Shown here one piece after another: positions 33,653 to 42,326 of a stretch of 64,000 bases of DNA (position 1 is the stretch's first letter; every line of letters starts with the position of its first letter). The notes below the pieces were generated by a model, which did no database searches, was not told the DNA's origin, and saw only the letters and a program-made list of their open reading frames with translations. The stretch comes from Lobosporangium transversale (taxonomy: Eukaryota; Mortierellomycota; Mortierellomycetes; Mortierellales; Mortierellaceae), in contig NW_019029043.1 of assembly GCF_002105155.1 (NCBI RefSeq), positions 124,001 through 188,000 of the forward strand, in the 5' to 3' direction. The translations under genes were made by a program, and so were the position numbers.

Positions 33653-34620
33653 CTTTTTTTTTTTTTTATTTTTTTTTATTTTTTTTTCTTTCTTTATGTG
33701 AAGATTATTTCGTTATGTCGCCCTTGTAGTCCAGAGACGTAATTAATGAAGGTTGAATGATTAATTAGGGAAAGCGGTATTAGGGGTTTTTATTTTTTAC
33801 TTTGACGATCAAGGAGACAGAAGAAAAAAAGAAAAGAAAGGCAGGGAGAGAAAAAAAAAAAAGAAAGAGACTTTACTGAATGCAATGCGTATTTATACAC
33901 TAAAAGAAGGAGTTGGGAAGAGAAAGAAGAGAAGTAGAAGAAAATAAAGAAGAAAAAGACTGTCTCAATCTTTGTTCTTCATCCTCATACTGAATAAATT
34001 ACATCTTTTTACATCTTTTTTTTTTTTTCCTTTTCTTGAGTTAAACAAAAAATATCAATGATCACGCTGTAGAAAGAAAAAATAGAATACATGTAAAAAA
34101 GACTCGACGGTCGTTGTAAAATATTTTGACGCGTGATGTTCCATGTTCCCCTATTTCGTTATTTGTTTGTTGAAGACGTAACCGCCACACTTCAGTTACT
34201 CTGGAATGCCCTTTTTTTTTTTTTATTTGTAAATACTTTACATGCACACATGCACCTCTTCCCCCTTTTACTTGATTAAATTTTAGTCTAGTGAAAAAAA
34301 AAAAGATTGTCTATTTGGACTTGGGCCATGGCTCGTGAACAAGGCACAGGCTTAGAGCGGCGTAAATTAAGGCACATTAACATTAACGTACCCAATTGGG
34401 GTTGGGCTGAAGTTGTGGATCATGTGTCCATCGTTCTTGATCCCTGATCAGTCCTTTTTTAATGGCTCCAGGAACAAAACAGCATTTGATTGCATGAATC
34501 TTATCAGTAGACAAACATTCAAACAGTCATCACGTGATATATATAAAACTAGTGTAAAATAAAATGTTGATGTTTATGAGTTTTAAGTGCATGAATCAGC
34601 TGAATAAAAAGTAAGTGTAG

Positions 34621-34645
<25 letters not shown>
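33653..34645. other. Intergenic, cysteine-rich protein 1 to PUF6
   Basis: It contains the T-rich leader and a candidate TATA box for the minus-strand gene (33890-33897), several A/T runs and a 39-codon plus-strand frame at 34328-34447. A T run (34621-34646) overlaps the 3' side of the PUF6 gene. No other gene seen. Confidence 0.6.
33890..33897 (-). promoter_or_regulatory. Candidate TATA box for cysteine-rich protein 1
   Basis: TATAAATA on the minus strand, followed by a pyrimidine-rich leader, about 240 bases before the ATG. Confidence 0.45.
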
Positions 34646-34651
<6 letters not shown>

Positions 34652-36932
34652 GGCAAGGCCTTCCAAGATCAACCGGACAGCCTTGTGCTCTTCGTCAGGT
34701 TTGCCCTTGATCAAGTTCTCCATTTCCTTTTGCAGAGTTATTGAGGATCTCTTCTTGGCCTCTGTCGAAATCAACAGCTTCTTGGTTTCTTCTGCTGTCT
34801 CTGGGTTCTCCAACAAGGCCAAAATAATAAATGCGCTATTACCGCCTTCAAGTACATAGAATCCGATATAGGGGGAGATCTTGGCCAACAATGCTTTAGC
34901 GAAATGTAAACTAGGCTCCGCGAGCGGTGCCTTGTAATCTGACAGGATCAAAGTCTTATAGAGACGATCTGTAGGCATGGTTAATAGTGGATTTGGCTCT
35001 TCAGATGTTGACTCTGCAGGATTTGCTGCTGCTATCTCCAAGAGCGCATTCATAGCAGGGGTCTTATCGCCCACTGCGTGTAACATAGTCTCAAGAACAA
35101 CCTGACTGGACAAAGGCTCGCTTATGAGACTCCTGGCTTTGGTGGCGATCAAAGAGATCAGTGAGGGGGAAATATAGCTGAGTAATTCTGCAGAACGGAC
35201 AGCCGCATCCTTTTTACTGGTATTGGCACGAATAGCATCACCTTTAGCGAGAAGCTCAATGTTCTGAGGGGAGATATACTTTGGTGATCGCCCTGCAAGC
35301 AAGTAAAGAATAACACGACGACCGAATTTATCCTTGGCAATATCTTCCATCTCCTTGATAATCTCTGCCAAAATAGCCTTGCTCATCAACACTGTGTCAT
35401 CAACAACATCAAACATCCTAAGCATGACCATATGGCCGTACTCTTCCTTGCAAATCTTCACAACAAAGGGTTTCATCGTCTTCAGCATCGCTTTACGATC
35501 TTTTGGCGTGGCATACAGTAAGCAGTACATAGCAACCTGTGCACCCTCCTTTGTATGCAGCATCTCAACTGCTTGTTCCTTCATCAAATCCAACATTTCC
35601 TATATATCATGAAATGGTATAAGAATAACCAGTCAACAAAAGTCCTTTCCAATAGCGATAGTCAGAGTAGTGCGTACAAAAAAAAAAAATAAAAAATAAA
35701 AAAATTACCTGAATACCCTTGGCATCAGCATGCTCGAAATATTCAAGCAAACCACGATGTACAATACTGAGTCCGATGGTTCCCTTCTCCAAGCATCCGG
35801 TCAGAGTCTCCATGAGATGCTTCATGATGGTGTCCTTCTTTGCTGGGTTTTGTTCTAGAATCTCTGATAGTGTCTTCTTGTCTCCAGTTTTAAACAAACG
35901 ATACTCAGGTCCATAAAACTCCTGGATCAATGCTGCTCTCTGAGCTGAGTTGGCATAGATTGAATAAGCATCCTCGATGATTGATGAGGCCTCCTTGTGT
36001 TTGATCAATTGACGAACCTTTCCGTAAAACTCTTTGATGATGGCTTCCCTGTATTTTTGGCAGTAGTTGAGGATCTTGATCACAATGAACCGTCCATACA
36101 TGGATTTGGAGAGCGTCAAGTAGTGACCGACCAATTCTCCTGCAATGACATTACGTTGGGCTTCATTTCCATGCTTCAGACAGGATTGAATGATACGCGA
36201 CATGTCGTGCTTGAAAATAAGCTCCTGAACCTTTCCTGTAATCAGTGCCATCATGTCCTTCATTACTGCCTGGCGTTCAGCCTTTGGCAATTCTTTGAGA
36301 CGAAGCTTCTCCCACAGCTTCTTGGCTGGATAGATGAGCTCTGCATTAGGTTTGTGCGATCGACGCTCATCACGGAGTGCCTTCTTTTGAGCATTTGATT
36401 CTTTGCTGGCTAGAAGGGTGGAATTAATAAGAAGAAGTTTGTGTGGTCCGTTTTTATAACGATATCAATGGTGTTGGTTATTGAAGAAGAAAAAAAAAAG
36501 TGGTGAAATGATTCCATTAATCGAATTCAAGGATAGAATGCCAATCGGAATGGATATATACATATATCAATATAAAAAAAGTTTCTTTTTAGTCAGTCTT
36601 TAGCTCCATAAACTTATTAAATTAATGACACATTTGGCTTTTCAGTATTTATCAAGACACATACACAACTTATTCTTCTGGGCAGCTGTTTGGTCAGGCA
36701 CATCAGCGTCCATACTGTGCTCCTCATCATCGTCACGAATAGGCTCTGCTTCCAGCTCACCCTCATCCTCATCTTCATCATAGTCATCGCCATCGTTGTC
36801 TTTTAGATCTTCATCAAGGGCTTTACCAAAGATGGTCTTCTTTGGTGCTGCAGCCTTCGCTTCCTTAGTCGTCTTGACCTTTTTCTGAGGCTTCTCAGCA
36901 GTAAAACCGGTTTTGCGCTTAGCAACAGCCAT
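34646..36932 (-). CDS. PUF6: Pumilio-like rRNA-biogenesis protein PUF6/PUM3
   Basis: Three exons (36932-36665, 36409-35709, 35599-34646) join in phase to 640 residues. The N-terminus is Lys-rich, then strongly acidic (residues about 45-80), typical of nucleolar proteins. Central pumilio-type helical repeats follow (MSRIIQSCLKHGN, MYGRFIVIKILNYC, KEASSIIEDAYSIY, EGAQVAMYCLLYATPKDRK, EYGHMVMLRMFDVVDD, KFGRRVILYLLAGR). The C-terminal part matches the CPL domain of the PUF6/PUM3 family. These proteins bind structured nucleic acid and assist 60S ribosome assembly; yeast Puf6 also represses ASH1 mRNA. The length is close to the yeast protein. The first donor is read as GTATGT at 36664; a GTTGTG five bases earlier is a poorer alternative. 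Confidence 0.93.
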
Positions 36933-37232
36933 CGGTATATATATTAATAGAAATAAAGTAAGAGAAATGGAAGAGAAAAAAAAAAGGAGGAAGAGGAAAG
37001 AATGAGCAGTTGGATGAGAATTTGTAGGTGAGTTGATGTATACAAGGTCATTGGGCGGCTCCAAAAGAAAAAAAAAAAAAAAAGTGGCGCATGTCGAATC
37101 TTTGTTGATGTTTTTGAAGCCGTCACAAAAATGGTTTGCCACTAAAAATTCGTGATCAATTTATTATCGATACAAGCTCTATCTAGTGTCTCATTTTGTA
37201 GCAAAAATTTTTTTTAAAGCATTTCCAAGGTT
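36933..37232. other. Intergenic, PUF6 start to cysteine-rich protein 2 end
   Basis: PUF6 leader with a T-rich (minus strand) stretch near 36970-37085 and a short 3' region of the next gene. Nothing else seen. Confidence 0.6.
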
Positions 37233-37773
37233 TTAAAGACCAAGAGCTATTGCTATAGCGACAGAGACAAATGTCAAGGCAACGTTTGAAGATGAACTAG
37301 AATATGATGGGGCATTATTGGTATTGTCCCCAACATCGCCAAGGTCGCGGTTAGGGTCATTCACCCGACAGTCAGAAATGAACTTCTTTTTAAGGTTGCC
37401 AGCGTTGTTCAAATCCTTGCAGGCCAAGCATCGAGCTAATAGGATCAATATATATTATTATTAAAGTACTCTTATAAACCAAGAGAAAATAATAGTAGTA
37501 ACGATAAAAATCAAAACAAAAATAAGTCTTACTGTAGAGCTGGAGGTTATCTTCTGTACAAAGACAATCATCGAGTCGAGGATCAATGCCGATTGCAGGC
37601 ATATTATCCTGTAAACCGTCCCTGACATTGCCGCAGAAGACAATCCTTGCATTAATAGGCGCGCAATCGACAGTACAGTCAGCAGCTTCGGTCATTAAGG
37701 GAATGGTTACAAGCAAGGCTATAGCAACCAGGACAGTTGTGTAGATAGTAGCGGACGCACGAGTGAAAAGCAT
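37233..37773 (-). CDS. Secreted cysteine-rich GPI-anchored small protein
   Basis: Two exons (37773-37533, 37435-37233) join in phase to 147 residues. Residues 1-31 are a signal peptide with a long hydrophobic core and an AEA/EAAD-type cleavage site. The mature part carries eight cysteines (33, 37, 47, 70, 72, 83, 86, 103), including IGIDPRLDDCLC and RCLACK. A Ser/Asn-rich linker and a hydrophobic tail ending in IALGL look like a GPI-attachment signal. It is therefore predicted to sit on the plasma membrane or cell wall. Its paralogue at 33185-33652 keeps the cysteines but not the signal or intron. I do not recognise a named family. Confidence 0.82.
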
Positions 37774-38802
37774 GTTTTTCCTTGCTGGTACTTTATATAA
37801 TGGATGGATGGTGTGAGTAGAGAGTGCCTGAGTCAAGAAAAAAGAAGTCTTTTTTATACGGGTAGGGGGGTTTTTTTTCTTGCTTGAGATAGCCAGCACC
37901 GGGACAAATTAATGGGCAAAAGTAAATTTGTTGATCGCAATCTCGCTGATGATGAAGGAAACAGGAAAAAGGGAGGGCAGAAAGGGACTTTGATATTCAT
38001 TTTTTTTTTTTGTCATCATACTCACATGAACATGGTCTTGAACAAATCGAATCAGAGTGATTTACAGCCTTGAGGTCAAACATTTCCTAGACTATAGAAA
38101 TGTTATAAATTGCTAGAACATCAGTAAACATGTCTTTCCTCGATCCCTGAATCCACTGTCTTATTCCCTCGAATAGAAAACATTTTCTTCTCGAATGATT
38201 ACGCCTCCTCCTATATTTTCTCATGTGAAAAAGGAAGAAGCGAAAAATTAGATGTAACGCCTCAAGTTGAGGCTGAGCAAGAAGACGGTGTGCAAACAGT
38301 TTTTATGGCTGAGCATCTTAATCCACTGCGCTTATATAATATTCCCACGATTGTATTTTTTTTCCTTTAGCTTGCCGCATCCACTCTCTTTCTTTGTCTC
38401 GCCTGAATCTTGTGACGATTTTTGGTGCTCAATAGTGAATGTGAAATCCAAAAGAAGCCCTGAAAGCAAACCCTGAGGAAGCTTTGAAAGATGATGCACA
38501 TAAACATTTTGGAACATTATCTACATCCATTAATCTCAGACTTCAACTGGTGTGGTAATGGTCATACACGATTTTTTTTATTTTTATTTTTTATTTCCAC
38601 AAACATTTCAGTAAACAAAATCCACAAATCCTGAAATCAGAATAAGTCGTGGCAATATAGCCACTTGAGGAAGAAATCACCGAGGAAAATCATGGGTTTG
38701 CCATCTGACTTATCCTCTGAAGGCGCAGCGATCTTTGTCAAAAGTATTTATACACTCTGCAAGTCGTCTTGAAAGCCTTCACTATCCTATTAAAAAAAAA
38801 AA
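37774..38802. other. Intergenic, promoter of cysteine-rich protein 2 and RNase H ORF
   Basis: It contains TATA-like boxes on both sides (37851-37858 minus, 38745-38752 plus). Near 38440-38530 the plus strand has a coding-like fragment (EALKANPEEALKDDAHKHFG) with no start context, possibly a relic. No complete gene. Confidence 0.5.
37851..37858 (-). promoter_or_regulatory. Candidate TATA box of cysteine-rich protein 2
   Basis: TATAAAAA on the minus strand, about 80 bases before the ATG at 37773. A second TATA-like site (37791-37799) is too close to the start codon. Confidence 0.5.
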
Positions 38803-39405
38803 ATGAATGATTTAAATCCACTTATCATTGATCCTATCACTTCGCGAAATAATGGCACTGGGGTCGTCATCGATAACGAAACAGCCAAGATGATTAAAGA
38901 TGTACGCCTTTTATTGCAAAATCAACCCGGCAAAATCCGTTTGTTTTCAGATGGTTCATTGATCCATCCCCACACAAAATATGCAAGTATGGGGTTTGCT
39001 TGCGTATATTTAATGGCAAATAATTTATACAAGCTCGGTGTTCTTGGGACTATTGAGGGACACGTTAGCTCAACCACAGCCGAAGCTGCTGGGCTACTCT
39101 CAGCTATTTGTTCGTGTCCTCGTGGTCGTAAAGCAACTATATTCTGCGATTGCAAGCCCGTGGTTGACCAATTTGCAGTCATAGCGAAGTCTACTGAAAA
39201 GATTCCAACGCGGTGGCGGTGTGCCGACTTGTGGCACATGATATATGAAGCCTACGAGAAACAAGGCCGCCGAATAACCGTCCAATGGACACCAAGTCAT
39301 AGTGGAAAGGATGGAAACACCATAGCTGACCAATGGGCAAATAAAGCTCACTCCTCAGGCTTGGCATCGTGGAGAATAAAAAAGGCCACTGGCGCTACCA
39401 AGTAG
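38803..39405 (+). CDS. Stand-alone RNase H-domain ORF, probably LINE-derived
   Basis: One exon, 200 residues. The frame holds a complete type-I RNase H fold. The acidic residues sit in FSDGS (Asp), TTAEAAGL (Glu), IFCDCKPVV (Asp) and NTIADQWAN (Asp), and the catalytic His region is TPSHSGKDGN. All four carboxylates are kept. Such RNase H domains are usual at the end of fungal LINE polyproteins; here there is no reverse transcriptase upstream, and an ATG plus a TATA-like box (38745-38752) precede the domain. It could be a decaying LINE tail or an exapted small RNase H. A second, broken RNase H fragment follows at about 39560. Confidence 0.72.
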   Translation: MNDLNPLIIDPITSRNNGTGVVIDNETAKMIKDVRLLLQNQPGKIRLFSDGSLIHPHTKYASMGFACVYLMANNLYKLGVLGTIEGHVSSTTAEAAGLLSAICSCPRGRKATIFCDCKPVVDQFAVIAKSTEKIPTRWRCADLWHMIYEAYEKQGRRITVQWTPSHSGKDGNTIADQWANKAHSSGLASWRIKKATGATK

Positions 39406-39806
39406 ATGAGCGAGTCCATACTCTCTGTAAAATGGCAAAAAAATAAAACCATATTATTGTTTTTATGGCACAAAAGCACGAGCCATATATCTTTACCTTA
39501 CAGGGTTCTAGGACACAATCATTCTGTATATACTGTATATACATAAAGCTTCTCTTAACTAGGCTATCCCTGACCGCGGCTTCTGCAGCAGGTTTCAAGG
39601 ATTTACAGATATTATGCGTGGAGTCTAAGCAAGCTATCAATCTTGCTCAGTGATCATGATTGCTCGCTTTTTTTATTTTGATTTGACTAAATCAACTCTA
39701 GACACATGGCAAAAATGCTGCTTGTGGTTGATATCAGCAAGAATCTGTGATCACTATTTTGTATATTTATATTTGGATATTTCCTGCTGAAGTCTTTATC
39801 CCTTGT

Positions 39807-39838
<32 letters not shown>

Positions 39839-39883
39839 CTTTCTTTAATCATCATCCATTCATTATACTTGTCTGTCCTTAGG
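39406..39883. other. Relic-containing intergenic DNA
   Basis: At 39560-39652 the plus strand reads LTAASAAGF...DLQILCVESKQAINLAQ, resembling the middle of an RNase H domain with the Glu and Asp positions changed. It is probably an old LINE fragment. A T run follows at 39812-39838. No intact gene. Confidence 0.45.
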
Positions 39884-40349
39884 AATGGGTGTCCTAGGCC
39901 TATGGCCCCTTCTCCAAGAGAAGGGATATGTGGCAGGTTTCTGACCTCAATGCCCCAACAGCACTAATAGTTTCAACTTTTTACAAACTGATTCCCAATC
40001 AAAATATCACGTTGACGCCCTTGCTTTTTATTCAACCATCCGTTCCGCTTACACGACTCATGTCCAAGATCATGCTCATGTTATCGTTGAGCAAGCGTTG
40101 CTGCGGCGTAGGCTTCCACAAAGTGCGACTCTGTATCTGGATGGACCGTCTCCCAAAGAAAGAAGGCTGATGCATGAATGTCGTGAGGAGGCCCATTCAA
40201 AAGCCGCGCACCATGTTCAAATCCTCCTGGACGCCTTGCAAGAACGGGCTGACAAAAAGCTCATGCAGGCCAAGCGAAAGTTGGGTCTGAACTACTTGTC
40301 TGGCAAATTCCAAAAACATGCTCTGATATTAAGTAGTCATCATCTTTAA
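39884..40349 (+). pseudogene. XPG/FEN1-like nuclease N-terminal domain, broken
   Basis: The ATG at 39884 opens the typical flap-nuclease start MGVLGLWPLLQEKGYVAGF and hits a TGA after 19 codons. In another frame (from about 40005) the domain continues: KYHVDALAFYSTIRSAY, then DHAHVIVEQALLRRRLP, then YLDGPSPKERR, ending at 40349. At least one frameshift plus stops separate the two parts. The C-terminal nuclease half is absent. XPG-type proteins cut branched DNA. This copy cannot make one. Confidence 0.75.
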
Positions 40350-40547
40350 CAAACGACAAGACCTGCATTATCCATATTGTAATGGGAAGAAGCCATGGCC
40401 CATGCCTGTAACCCATGCAACAACAGCAAACGTGAGAGAAGACTATGTCCGCGAAACACAATAAATTTCGGGGGAGTTTTTTTCTTTTTTTTTCTTAATG
40501 AGTTAGTCAAACTCTCCTGCAATCATCCATTTTTGGCCTCGGCGAGA
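40350..40547. other. Short gap after the XPG relic
   Basis: Unique sequence with a T run near 40478-40494. No gene seen. Confidence 0.5.
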
Positions 40548-41035
40548 TCATTTTTTATACATCTCGGCAATGCTCTTCAGTCCGCCTATGGCGCTCTTCA
40601 GTTCGTCTGCGGTGTGGATCACAGTTGGATATGGCAAAGCATAATGGACAAAAAAAAAAAAAAACAAAAAAAAAAACAGATATCAGAAAGTTTGTTGTCT
40701 ATTGTTATTAGTTGAATTGAATTGATGTCAATTAACTTACAGAGTTTCTCTTCTACAGATCTTAGACGAGATGCTATGGTGTCATCACCATCACTACCAT
40801 ACTCGTCGGGAGCTTCAGAACGCGATGGTGGGGCCACGCGGAACATCCTGTCTAATCCATCTAATATACGAGTGGTACACTCCAGAGGTTCACCAGCCGA
40901 AGAGATGGGCCAAAGTGAATTTGCCAGGGTTGTTCTGTGAACTGTAGCTCTTCTTCTGAGGTGTGATTTGGCGAGATAGGTTCCGCGATGGGATCTGACG
41001 GGGGGAGGAGAGCGAGAGGAGGGTTCTGTGGACAT
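40548..41035 (-). CDS. Small hypothetical coiled-coil protein
   Basis: Two exons (41035-40741, 40606-40548) join in phase to 117 residues. The donor is a perfect GTAAGT and the acceptor is a CAG after a T-rich tract. The N-terminal half is basic and Ser/Arg/Pro-rich. The middle has GDGDD-like acidic residues (YGSDGDD). The C-terminus is amphipathic (ASRLRSVEEKLYELKSAIGG) and probably a short coiled coil. I do not recognise it. It lies in transposon debris and may be a fragment of an element protein or a small orphan gene. Confidence 0.42.
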
Positions 41036-41111
41036 GATGACTGGGGTTGGGTCGAGATGTGTGTAGGACCTGCCGGACTTGATAGGCAGTATTACAAACG
41101 TTGCGTTTTTT

Positions 41112-41149
<38 letters not shown>

Positions 41150-41714
41150 CGCCCGAAATAAATCTGAAAGCCTCGCCTTGCACTTATCGCATCCGTGGAC
41201 ATGTCGAGGAAACGTTGAGCTCCAGTTCCATTACATGCTTCCCGGGCGGCTTGAACTTGCTAGTTTTTGTTGGTGTGGCAGTCTAGGTGATGGGCAGCTT
41301 GTTGAGAACAAATGGTTTGATGTAAACGGCAGCACTTGCAGGGGAAGCAAAGCTCTCTGTAGCATCATAAGGAGGAAGCGTGGTATTCTTGTTTTTTTTT
41401 GTTATCGCTTTATCCTTATTTCTTTACACCGGTTTACTTGGTCAATTTTTTTGTCCAGGTCACTTACATTTTACACGGATCTACTTCGTTCGTATTTTTG
41501 TCCAGTCTACTGCGTCGATTTATCTTCACACAGGTCTACTTCGTTGGCATTTTATAACAACTGACATTTATATCTTACACGAGTCTACTTCGTCTGTTTT
41601 TTTTGTCATATCTTTATGTGGACCTACTTCGTCGGCTTTTTTTGTCTAGTGACATTCTCAAATGAATCCCGTAGCAGCATCCTTGTGTCCCTGAATCAAG
41701 GGCGATACCCAGAG
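41036..41714. other. Decayed sequence with degenerate repeats
   Basis: A T run (41117-41149) and then, on the minus strand, protein-like fragments (SFASPASAAVYIKPFVLNK) broken by stops. From 41410 to 41655 there is a degenerate tandem repeat built on TCTACTTCGT. No intact gene. Confidence 0.5.
41410..41655. repeat. Degenerate tandem repeat around TCTACTTCGT
   Basis: Five to six copies of a unit of about 40-50 bases share (A)CACGxxTCTACTTCGTyxG followed by a T-rich stretch and TGTC. In one minus-strand frame this reads TKKADEV..., then TKKTDEVDSCK. It may therefore be the relic of a protein repeat. Confidence 0.7.
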
Positions 41715-42118
41715 GAGGCCTTTTCAGACCGAATTGTATTGAGCGAATGCTATTTTTTTTTTAGGTTGACCAATAGAAAAAGATGTAAACAAATGAAAAT
41801 GCAATACGGTATTCGATGGCACAATACGCAAAGATGAGAATTGTGCCATCGAATGCTAGTCTGGCTTAAGGGTTGGCGTGAGATCCAAAAAAAATAGAAT
41901 TCGATCCAAAAAAAATAGCATTCGATCCAAAAAAAATTAGCATTCGATGGCACAATTCTCATCTTTTGCGTATTGTGCCATCGAATACCGTATTGCATTT
42001 TCTTTTGTTTACATCTTTTTCTATTGGGCAACCTAAAAAAAAAATAGCATTCGCTCTCAACTTCCCAACCAATAGAAATTAGCATTCGCTCAATACAATT
42101 CGGTCTTGAAAAGGCCTC
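41715..42118. mobile_element. 404-bp foldback element (MITE-like)
   Basis: Two inverted arms (41715-41858 and 41938-42118) begin with GAGGCCTTTTCA and pair over nearly their whole length. The right arm has about 35 extra bases bounded by repeated GAGCGAATGCT. The centre holds three tandem copies of a unit of about 20 bases (GATCCAAAAAAAATAG plus ATTC). There is no coding capacity, so it would depend on a transposase supplied elsewhere. A 4-base AGAG on each side could be the target duplication, which is weak evidence. Confidence 0.85.
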
Positions 42119-42326
42119 AGAGAGTATAAATAGTCCACTACGTTATAGCTAAATAAAGTATCCTTTGACCTTCGATTCCACCTAAGATCGCCTTTGATTG
42201 TTACTATTTACAATAACCGAGCAATGTGGGGTTACGATCCACATTCAACTCCCATTTATCTTTAAACTTCCGGTTATTATTTTCTATTTTTTAAGTGAAG
42301 TCCCTTCGTCACACAAAACAAAAAAC
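42119..42326. promoter_or_regulatory. Leader of the gag-like ORF with TATA box
   Basis: TATAAATA (42125-42132) lies seven bases outside the foldback element, about 195 bases before the gag ATG at 42327. It may be native to the retroelement leader. Confidence 0.45.
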
